Shown here: in pieces, positions 8,623 through 15,847 of the stretch
Position numbering within the stretch: the stretch's first letter is position 1
Layout of the letters: every line of letters starts with the position of its first letter
DNA from: Desulfurivibrionaceae bacterium
Lineage (GTDB): Bacteria; Desulfobacterota; Desulfobulbia; Desulfobulbales; UBA5123
DNA: 60,440 nucleotides
Assembly: GCA_030145325.1 (NCBI GenBank)
Contig: JAQYVW010000013.1
Coordinates: 1-60,440 of the forward strand
Direction of reading: 5' to 3'
The notes under the pieces: generated by a model
Told to the model about the DNA's origin: nothing
Database searches by the model: none
The model's input: the letters and a program-made list of their open reading frames with translations, nothing else
Program-made: the position numbers and the translations under genes

Positions 8623-11214
8623 TTGCTCAACCGTCTGAAAGAATTATTAAATTTACCTTGGCTGCAATCTGCGGCTGACGCTTCGACCTGTTCCCCGGCG
8701 GAACTCATTTTCAAACGGTTCCGCCGGGTGCTGCAGGTTAATAATCGCGCCCTCACCATTATCGCTGACCTGGGCGAAAAGCTCAGCGGCGATTATATCT
8801 TTGATCAACAATATATTATCCGCAGTACCGAAACCCTCACCGAAACCGTTGCTGAATCCCTTGCGGCCCTAAACATTCTCACCGGCAATAAGTATCAAGA
8901 GCTTGATCCTGTTTTCCAGAAACTCACCTCACGTTTACAAGCGATCATTGCCCGCCGGGAAGATCGGCATGGCCCTCAGCTCATTGCCCTGGACAAGGTA
9001 ACCACCATCGATTGGGCCATTGTCGGCGGCAAGAACGCCCATTTGGCTGAGATGGCTCATGATCCGCAAATTTTGGTGGCGGATGGGTTTGTGATCACCA
9101 CCTGTGCCTATCACGAGTTGATCGATGCCAACAATCTACGCGAGGATCTAGATCGTTTTGAGTTGATGATGGCCGACCCCACGGTGGCGGCGGCAGACCT
9201 TGATGCCCTTCGGCAGCGCTTAGAAAGAGGGGTGCTTGCTGCCGAACCACCTCCCGGTCTCCTTGACGGTCTGACCGCGACCATTGCGGAGATGGGTGGG
9301 GATGGTGACGATGAGCCTTTTTTCCTCGCTGTTCGCAGCAGCGCCCAGGAAGAGGATATGGATTTTTCCTTTGCCGGTCAATTCCACACCGAACTGAATG
9401 TGGCGGCGGTTGCTGATGCTGTTTTTGACGCTTATCGCAAGGTGGCTGCCAGTCTCTTCGGGGCCAAGGCCATTCGCTATCGGCGGCAGATGTTCCCGGA
9501 GGATGGGCAGATGTCCATTGCCGCCGGTTGTCAGCGGATGATTGACTCACGCGCCGCCGGGGTTGTCTACACCGTTGAACCAGACGCCCCGGCGTCTGAT
9601 CATTTGGTTATCGTTGGCGCTTGGGGGCAGGGGGAAGCGGTGGTGGAAGGATCCACCCCCACCGACACCTTTATCGTTGCCAAGCAGGCGCCTTGGGAGG
9701 TGGTGGAGCAAAGCGTTGCCGACAAGGCCAATGGTATCTATCTTGCTGACTCTGCGGGGTTGGTGGAAAAGTCGGTGCCCAGTGCATTGCGTTCAAAGCC
9801 CTGCCTTGAGCAACAACAGTTACAGGAGTTGACCCGGCAGGCAGTTCATCTTGAAAACTACTATAAACGCCCTCAAGATATAGAGTGGGCGGTGGCAGCG
9901 GATGGCACTCTTTTTATCTTGCAGTGTCGTTCCTTGCTGCTCTCGGAGCCGTCCGGCGAACAGCGGGGCTTGCCCAAGCTTCTTGATCAATATCAGGTCT
10001 TAAGTGACGACAGCGGGCGAGTGGCTCAGCAAGGGATTGGTTCCGGGCCAGTGGTGGTGATCAATAGCCCTACTGATCTGGAAAACTTCCCCGATGGCGG
10101 GGTCTTGGTCAGTCGGCGAGATTCGTCACGGTTCATTACCGTAATGCACCGGGCGGTGGCCATTGTTACCGAAGTCGGCACCCCGGTAAGTCATATGGCC
10201 ACCCTCTGTCGGGAGCTGCGAGTTCCCTGTCTGGTCGGGGTCGATAACATTTTGAGCAAGTTGACGCCGGGTGAAGTGATTACCGTTGACGCAGAGGATA
10301 GGCGTATTTATCACGGTCGAGTGACGGAGCTCCTTACCTATCAGGCCACCAACAGCATGAACCTGGCGGTGAGTTATGAGTTCAGGTTGTTGCGGCGGTT
10401 GTTGCAGGCAGTTTCCCGACTCTATCTAGTTGATCCACTGATGCAGGACTTCACCCCGGCAGGGTGTAAAACCTATCATGATATCCTCCGCTTCAGTCAT
10501 GAAATGGCGGTTGCGCAACTGGTTGATGTGGGTCGCGACGAAAAGAGTTTGCGCAAGCATCATCTCGCCCGTCACCTTGACCTACCCATTCCGGCCGGGA
10601 TTATGGTCATTGATCTTGACGACGGCATTGCCCCGGATGCGCCTGTTGACCAAGTTCCTTTTACCGCTATCACCTCGCTTCCCTTTCGGGCTATTTTACA
10701 AGGAATGCTCTTCCCCGAGGTCTGGCATCGAAAAACCATGCCGGTGGGGATGAAGGATCTGATGAGCAGTATGCTCAATGCCCCTTCAGATGCCCTTAGT
10801 GGCCAGTATTCCGGTCATAATATTGCGATTATCAGCAAGGAGTATGTCAACCTCTGCTTCCGCTTCGGCTATCATTTCAATATCATTGATGCCCATTGCA
10901 GTGAGCGGGAACGGGATAATCACATCTACTTCCGCTTCTTGGGCGGCGCCACCGACATGACCAAACGCTCCCGTCGTTCGCGGATGATCGCCGCCATACT
11001 CGATGCTTTTGAGTTCAATGTTTCCACTCGCGGCGATCTGGTTATTGCCAGGGCTGGCAACATGGTGCAAAGTGAAATGGAAAGAACCCTCGATATCATG
11101 GGGCGCTTGGTGGGTTTTACTCGCCAGCTTGATGTCTGCCTCGACAACGATGCGATAGTTGACCAGTATGTGGAAGCCTTTCTCTCTGGGGATTACGGGA
11201 TCGTTAATTTGTAA
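8623..11214 (+). CDS. PEP-synthase-like phosphotransferase lacking the PEP barrel, paralogue 1
   Basis: 863 aa, TTG start with GGGAGGA about 9 bp upstream. Domains in order: a helical N-terminal region (1-115; FKRFRRVLQVNN, GDYIFDQ) shared with the other two paralogues; an ATP-grasp pyruvate-phosphate-dikinase N domain (about 125-440) with VGGKNAHLAEM, AVRSSAQEED, SFAGQFHTELNV and PQDIEWAVAADGTLFILQCR; a swivelling phospho-histidine domain with His524 in VSHMATLCRE; and a C-terminal domain (about 600-863) opening with CKTYHDILRFSHEMAV. The PEP/pyruvate TIM barrel of true PEP synthase (its catalytic C-terminal half) is absent. ATP-dependent autophosphorylation of the histidine is plausible; the acceptor is unknown. 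The gene follows the TIGR02186 gene by 97 bp and is probably in the sigma54 operon. Confidence 0.85.
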   Translation: MLNRLKELLNLPWLQSAADASTCSPAELIFKRFRRVLQVNNRALTIIADLGEKLSGDYIFDQQYIIRSTETLTETVAESLAALNILTGNKYQELDPVFQKLTSRLQAIIARREDRHGPQLIALDKVTTIDWAIVGGKNAHLAEMAHDPQILVADGFVITTCAYHELIDANNLREDLDRFELMMADPTVAAADLDALRQRLERGVLAAEPPPGLLDGLTATIAEMGGDGDDEPFFLAVRSSAQEEDMDFSFAGQFHTELNVAAVADAVFDAYRKVAASLFGAKAIRYRRQMFPEDGQMSIAAGCQRMIDSRAAGVVYTVEPDAPASDHLVIVGAWGQGEAVVEGSTPTDTFIVAKQAPWEVVEQSVADKANGIYLADSAGLVEKSVPSALRSKPCLEQQQLQELTRQAVHLENYYKRPQDIEWAVAADGTLFILQCRSLLLSEPSGEQRGLPKLLDQYQVLSDDSGRVAQQGIGSGPVVVINSPTDLENFPDGGVLVSRRDSSRFITVMHRAVAIVTEVGTPVSHMATLCRELRVPCLVGVDNILSKLTPGEVITVDAEDRRIYHGRVTELLTYQATNSMNLAVSYEFRLLRRLLQAVSRLYLVDPLMQDFTPAGCKTYHDILRFSHEMAVAQLVDVGRDEKSLRKHHLARHLDLPIPAGIMVIDLDDGIAPDAPVDQVPFTAITSLPFRAILQGMLFPEVWHRKTMPVGMKDLMSSMLNAPSDALSGQYSGHNIAIISKEYVNLCFRFGYHFNIIDAHCSERERDNHIYFRFLGGATDMTKRSRRSRMIAAILDAFEFNVSTRGDLVIARAGNMVQSEMERTLDIMGRLVGFTRQLDVCLDNDAIVDQYVEAFLSGDYGIVNL

Positions 11215-11388
11215 CTATCCAGCAGCACGGCATTTGGAATCACACTTTGCATGCTTACCTGCAGCGCTACTGAATAATTAGAAATACGGGGCCAATCGAA
11301 AGTTTTTCGTTCCAAGCTTGAGAGGTACTTTCTTTTAAGACACCTTGGGATGTAGGTATTAGGTAATTTTTTTGTGGGAGAAACGAAG

Positions 11389-11808
11389 ATGACAGAGGCA
11401 ACGGGCAACGACAGAATTTGGCGACTACTGGTGGTTGACGATGAGGCCATCGTCGGCAAGCGCTTACAGCAGGTTTTCGGCAAGATGGGCTTTGTGGTGG
11501 AATCTCACACCAGCCCGGCGGTAGCCCTTGAGGCCATGGCCGCGCAACCTTTTGATATCGTGGTCACCGACCTGAAGATGGAAGACATTGACGGCATTGA
11601 GGTCTTAAGCCGGGCCAAGACCATCAATCCGGCCGCACAGGTAATTATCATCACCGGCTACGCCCATTCGGAAACGGAAAACGAAGCCTTTGCCAAGGGG
11701 GTCTTTGCCTTTATCGCCAAACCCTTTCGCCTTGACGAACTGAAACAGGTTATCAACCGGGCTCTGGACGAATTGCGGCAGCAAGCAGTCGTTCCAAGCG
11801 CAGAATAG
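11389..11808 (+). CDS. Single-domain response regulator (receiver only)
   Basis: 139 aa from ATG 11389, with GGGAG 8 bp upstream; the GTG at 11374 overlaps that site and is rejected. It is a complete receiver domain: acidic pair in LLVVDDEAIV, phospho-acceptor Asp61 (VVTDLKM), Thr in IIITGYA and Lys in IAKPFRL. There is no output domain, so it works as a phosphate shuttle or by binding a partner. It begins 174 bp after the first dikinase-like gene and ends 10 bp before the histidine kinase at 11819, its obvious partner. The gap may hold a second promoter, but no good box was found; a sigma54-like pair there has the wrong spacing. Confidence 0.9.
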   Translation: MTEATGNDRIWRLLVVDDEAIVGKRLQQVFGKMGFVVESHTSPAVALEAMAAQPFDIVVTDLKMEDIDGIEVLSRAKTINPAAQVIIITGYAHSETENEAFAKGVFAFIAKPFRLDELKQVINRALDELRQQAVVPSAE

Positions 11809-11818
11809 GAGTGGAAGC

Positions 11819-13318
11819 ATGCCGGAGCAATCCTTGAATGAGGCAGGGCAAGCCCCCCCGGAGCAGTCGCGACCGTTGGTTGATTTAGGATTTCTTAATC
11901 CTCGATCCATTCGTGGCAAGATTATCATTAGCCTCTTGGCTCTGTATTTCCTTGGTAGCCTAGCCGCCCTCGCCGCCCTTTTTTCCACCTCACGGGTGGA
12001 GAGCAAGATCCAGGTCATCGAATCTTTTTACGAGTTGAACCAAAAGATTCTGGAAACGCGCCGCCATGAAAAGAATTTCCTTCTCTATGGTAACCGCGCC
12101 GACCGGGAGAGCGCTCTCAAGTACCTTGAAGATGTGCGCGAGACCATCAATAAACCCATGGAAGCCTTTTTTGACTCCGACGAGCAGGTTGCCTTAACCC
12201 GTAATGTCGAGCTAGATGATTATGGGCGGATTCTTAAGAAGTTGGGAGAGCCGGATTTGCCGGCGGCAAACGAGGCCGTCCTGAAAGCGAAGTTGCGCCG
12301 ACTAGGGCATGAGTTGACCCAAGTTGTTTTTGAATTGGATACTCGGGCCCGGCGAGGGGTGGAGAAAGAGGCACGGCAATATCGAGAGATGGTTCTCGGC
12401 ATCCTGGGCACAGCCTTGATGTTCGGGGCGTTACTCTGTATCTTTCTGGTGCGCTGGATTGTGCAACCTCTGCAAGCCATCCGCCAGGCCACCCGCCGGA
12501 TCATGCTTGGTGAGATGTCCACCATTCCCATGGGGCGGGCTATCCGTAGCTCCATCGAAGGCATGGAGTTGGTGGAATCCCTTAACAAGATGCTTTCTGC
12601 CTTGGAAGCCAAGCAGAACCAGTTGATTCAGTCCACCAAACTTGCCGCCATCGGCAAGGTGACCGCCGGTATCGCCCACGAAATCAATAATCCCCTCAAC
12701 AACATCTCCCTTACCGCCGAGGTGTTGCTTGAGGATCTGCCCAACCTTGAGTGCTCCGAGCGCATGGAGATGGTTCGTGATGTCCTGGTGCAGGCGGATC
12801 GAGCTCGGGAAGTGGTGCGACATCTCCTTGATTTTTCACGCACTCGGAAGCCCACCGCCTGGGACAAAGTGGATCTACTCAGGTTGCTCTCCGCCTCCAT
12901 GGTGCTGCTTAAAAATCAGTTGCGCATCGGCCAGATCAAGACCGAGGCCTCTTTCCCTGAAGAGCAATTGGTGGTGATGGGCAACCCCAACCAACTCCAG
13001 CAGGTGCTGGTTAATATCATTTTGAACGGTATTCAGGCCATGCAACCGGGGGGAATGTTGCGTTTGACGGCAACTCATGATTTTGAAAACCAACAGGCGT
13101 TGCTGACCATCAGCGATACCGGCTCCGGGATCCCGGCGGCCAGTCAGGCCCAGATCTTCGACCCATTTTTTACCACCAAGAATGACGGCACCGGCCTGGG
13201 GTTGTCGGTGAGTTATGCCATTATCCGTGACCATCAGGGCGATATAACCCTGACCAGCAATCCGGAACAGGGCACAACCTTTCAGATTCACCTGCCGCTG
13301 TTGGCTAACGAGGAGTAA
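11819..13318 (+). CDS. Membrane sensor histidine kinase (NtrB/ZraS type)
   Basis: 499 aa. Membrane helix 1 (about 36-56), an extracytoplasmic helical sensor region (about 60-187; RRHEKNFLLYGNRADRESA suggests a four-helix bundle), membrane helix 2 (about 188-211), HAMP, HisKA with phospho-acceptor His287 in GIAHEINNPLNN, and a HATPase domain with N box QVLVNIILNGIQAM, G1 DTGSGIP and G2 GTGLGLSV. This kinase class usually pairs with NtrC-type regulators, which points to the protein at 4314 as well as the receiver directly upstream. It is followed 4 bp later by the second dikinase-like gene, with GAGGAG inside its own 3' end serving that gene. Signal unknown. Confidence 0.93.
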   Translation: MPEQSLNEAGQAPPEQSRPLVDLGFLNPRSIRGKIIISLLALYFLGSLAALAALFSTSRVESKIQVIESFYELNQKILETRRHEKNFLLYGNRADRESALKYLEDVRETINKPMEAFFDSDEQVALTRNVELDDYGRILKKLGEPDLPAANEAVLKAKLRRLGHELTQVVFELDTRARRGVEKEARQYREMVLGILGTALMFGALLCIFLVRWIVQPLQAIRQATRRIMLGEMSTIPMGRAIRSSIEGMELVESLNKMLSALEAKQNQLIQSTKLAAIGKVTAGIAHEINNPLNNISLTAEVLLEDLPNLECSERMEMVRDVLVQADRAREVVRHLLDFSRTRKPTAWDKVDLLRLLSASMVLLKNQLRIGQIKTEASFPEEQLVVMGNPNQLQQVLVNIILNGIQAMQPGGMLRLTATHDFENQQALLTISDTGSGIPAASQAQIFDPFFTTKNDGTGLGLSVSYAIIRDHQGDITLTSNPEQGTTFQIHLPLLANEE

Positions 13319-13322
13319 CCGG

Positions 13323-15842
13323 ATGGAGCCTCCTGCTGCTAGCCAATTTTCCATCCCATTTAAGAAATTCCGCCGGATACTTGAGTGCAACAACGCGGTG
13401 ATTGAAAAAATTGCCGAGATGGAAAGCGCCTTGGGCGGCGAATATGTTTTTGATCAGGCCTTCTTACGCAGTGCGGTGGCTGAACTTGGCAAACTGGTAC
13501 GCGAGGTCGTTTACAGCCTCAATGATCTGTCTGACAACCGTTTTTTGCCGCTTTATGATCGCTTTGAGGCGATCCATAACCACCTCCAAGATCTGGTTTC
13601 CTCCGGCCCTGGCCCTTATGCCGACCACCTGGCCCTCCCCTACTATTTGCTCAATCGCGATCTCGACCATCTGGTGGGGGCCAAGAATGCCAATCTCGGC
13701 GAAATTCGCAACTATCTCCACTTACCGACCCCTGATGGTTTTGCCATCACCGGCGCGGCCTATAATCTGTTTATGGAGGAAAACGATCTCTTTGTCCAGA
13801 TCGAAGAGATGGCCAAGGCAGTAACGGATAATACTGAACGGGCGGCGCGGATTAGCGAAATGTTCAAGGCGGCGGTGATGCCGACATCTCTTCAGGAAAC
13901 CGTGCGGGAGCAGCTGGCGGTATTGGTTGCGAAGATCGGTTCCAGAAAACAGCTTTCGGTGCGCAGCAGTGGGGTGGGCGAAGATGGTAGCCGCAGTTTT
14001 GCCGGCCAGTTTCTTTCTCTGCTGCCGGTGCAGCCGAAACTGAAAAACCTCCTGGCGGCCTATCAGCAAGTGCTGGCGGCCCGTTTCACCGCCCAAGTCC
14101 TGGATTATCTTGGTGACGAGGTGCAGGTGCGGGCGGTGCCCATGGCAGTGGCCGTTCAGGAGTATATCCCCGTTCGCCAAGCCGGGGTTATCTATACCCT
14201 TGATACCACTGCGGCTCAGGACCGAGAACTACTGACCATAACCGCCACCATTGGCGCAGGCGCAGAACTGGTTTCAGGCCGTACAGATGGTGACCGCTAT
14301 CACCTCTCTCGCCAACACCCATTCGCGCCGGTGCGCAGTACGCTCTGCGGCCAGACCGGCGACGACCCGTTGCAAATTGGCGAGGACGGTTTGCGCCGGG
14401 GCTCGGCCACGCTGGAACGGGGGTTCTTTACCCCGTTGGCCGAAGCCGGGATGTTGCTGGAAAAGGCCTTTGATCGACCCCAGGATATCGAGTGGGGCCG
14501 TGACGATAACGGGCGGTTAGTTATTCTACAGAGTAGGCGGTTAAATTTGCCGCCCCGGCCCCCACCACAACCGGGCAGGGTTGCCGCCGAGTTGCGGCAA
14601 GCCGTCTTGCTCATGCAGGGGACTGGTCAGGTGGCGCAACTGGGGATTGGCTCTGGACCGGTGGTGCATGTGGAAGCGGATGGCGACCCGGCGGATTTTC
14701 CGGTGGGCGGGGTGGCGGTCTGTCGTTATGCCAGTCCGCAGCTGAGTGGGGTTGTCCGCAAGGCGGCAGCAATTATCACCGATGTTGGTAGCGCCACCGG
14801 CCACCTAGCTGCCATTGCCAGAGAGTACCGGACTCCGGCCCTGTTCGGCACCGGCAACGCCACCGAGATCTTGAACGAAGGGGGGAATGTCACCGTCGAC
14901 GCCGAGGAGAAACGCGTTTATGCCGGTTTCATCAAGGGGCTGGTGGCCTTGCAGGCGTCGGCCCAGGATGAACCGTATCTCTCCACCCCGGAGGTGCGAA
15001 CCTTACGGCGGATGTTGCGCTGGACGGCGCCGATCAATCTCACCGATCCCACCGCCACAACCTTTCAGGCCGTGAATTGCCATACCCTCCACGACATTAT
15101 TCGCTTCTCCCATGAAAAAGCAGTGGAGAGTCTAATCCTGCTCCATTCCTCCGAGAAGATTGCTGCCGGGACCAGTAGTCGCGATTTGCAACTACCCTTG
15201 CCGATCAGGATTCGGCTTATCGATCTGGGCGGCGGCCTTGGCGCTGATCTTGCCCCCGAGGGGGAGATTCCACGCCAGCAGGTGCAAAGTCGCCCTTTTA
15301 ATGCCCTGCTGGAGGGCATGCTGGGGGAAGGGGTCTGGGATCGAGAACCAGCCCCCTTCGGTCTCCGGGATCTGCTTAGCAACATGAGCCGCCCCCTGTC
15401 GGCTCTCACCAACGCCCCCGCCTATTCCGGCGACAATTTGGCGATTATCGCGGAAAATTACTGCAACCTCAGCCTTCGCCTGGGCTATCATTTTAATGTC
15501 ATCGACTCCTATCTCTCCGCCGACCCTGACGATAACTACATCTATTTTCGTTTTGTCGGCGGCTTTGCCGACAAGGAAAAGAAAATTCGTCGCGCCGCCT
15601 TGATCGCCTCCATCCTTAACAGTCTCTATTTTAAGGTTGAACAGCAGGGAGACCTGATTGTCGGCAAGGTCAAGATGCTCGACCAAGATCACATGACCGC
15701 CATTCTCACCCGGTTGGGTGAATTGGTCGGCTTCACCCGCCAGCTGGATGTGCGGATGGTTGATGAGCAAGCCGCTGAGAGCTATTTTGCCGAATTTCTT
15801 GAGAGAACCAGGCAACCCTTTCCTGCCGACAACCAAGGGTAG
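13323..15842 (+). CDS. PEP-synthase-like phosphotransferase lacking the PEP barrel, paralogue 2
   Basis: 839 aa with the same four-part layout as the gene at 8623: N-terminal helical region (FKKFRRILECNN, GEYVFDQ); ATP-grasp domain with GAKNANLGEI, SVRSSGVGEDG, SFAGQF and PQDIEWGRDDNGRLVILQ; swivel domain with His494 in ATGHLAAIARE; and the shared C-terminal domain from about Cys586 (CHTLHDIIRFSHEKAV, then LGYHFNVID and YIYFRFVGG). In the lysine-bearing nucleotide loop the usual GGK is GAK, but the lysine is kept. It lies between the kinase (4 bp) and paralogue 3 (5 bp), so it is strictly co-transcribed. Divergence from paralogues 1 and 3 is large, which suggests separate partners or subunits, not recent duplication. 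The acceptor is unknown. Confidence 0.85.
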   Translation: MEPPAASQFSIPFKKFRRILECNNAVIEKIAEMESALGGEYVFDQAFLRSAVAELGKLVREVVYSLNDLSDNRFLPLYDRFEAIHNHLQDLVSSGPGPYADHLALPYYLLNRDLDHLVGAKNANLGEIRNYLHLPTPDGFAITGAAYNLFMEENDLFVQIEEMAKAVTDNTERAARISEMFKAAVMPTSLQETVREQLAVLVAKIGSRKQLSVRSSGVGEDGSRSFAGQFLSLLPVQPKLKNLLAAYQQVLAARFTAQVLDYLGDEVQVRAVPMAVAVQEYIPVRQAGVIYTLDTTAAQDRELLTITATIGAGAELVSGRTDGDRYHLSRQHPFAPVRSTLCGQTGDDPLQIGEDGLRRGSATLERGFFTPLAEAGMLLEKAFDRPQDIEWGRDDNGRLVILQSRRLNLPPRPPPQPGRVAAELRQAVLLMQGTGQVAQLGIGSGPVVHVEADGDPADFPVGGVAVCRYASPQLSGVVRKAAAIITDVGSATGHLAAIAREYRTPALFGTGNATEILNEGGNVTVDAEEKRVYAGFIKGLVALQASAQDEPYLSTPEVRTLRRMLRWTAPINLTDPTATTFQAVNCHTLHDIIRFSHEKAVESLILLHSSEKIAAGTSSRDLQLPLPIRIRLIDLGGGLGADLAPEGEIPRQQVQSRPFNALLEGMLGEGVWDREPAPFGLRDLLSNMSRPLSALTNAPAYSGDNLAIIAENYCNLSLRLGYHFNVIDSYLSADPDDNYIYFRFVGGFADKEKKIRRAALIASILNSLYFKVEQQGDLIVGKVKMLDQDHMTAILTRLGELVGFTRQLDVRMVDEQAAESYFAEFLERTRQPFPADNQG

Positions 15843-15847
15843 AGACC

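Noticed and set aside
11236-11250. sigma54-like GG...GC pair before the second receiver gene
   Set aside because: The spacing between GG and GC is 11 bp; sigma54 promoters need 10, and the rest of the consensus is weak.
15192-15836. Long antisense frames inside the dikinase-like genes
   Set aside because: They overlap strongly supported genes on the other strand, have no ribosome site and no recognisable domain.
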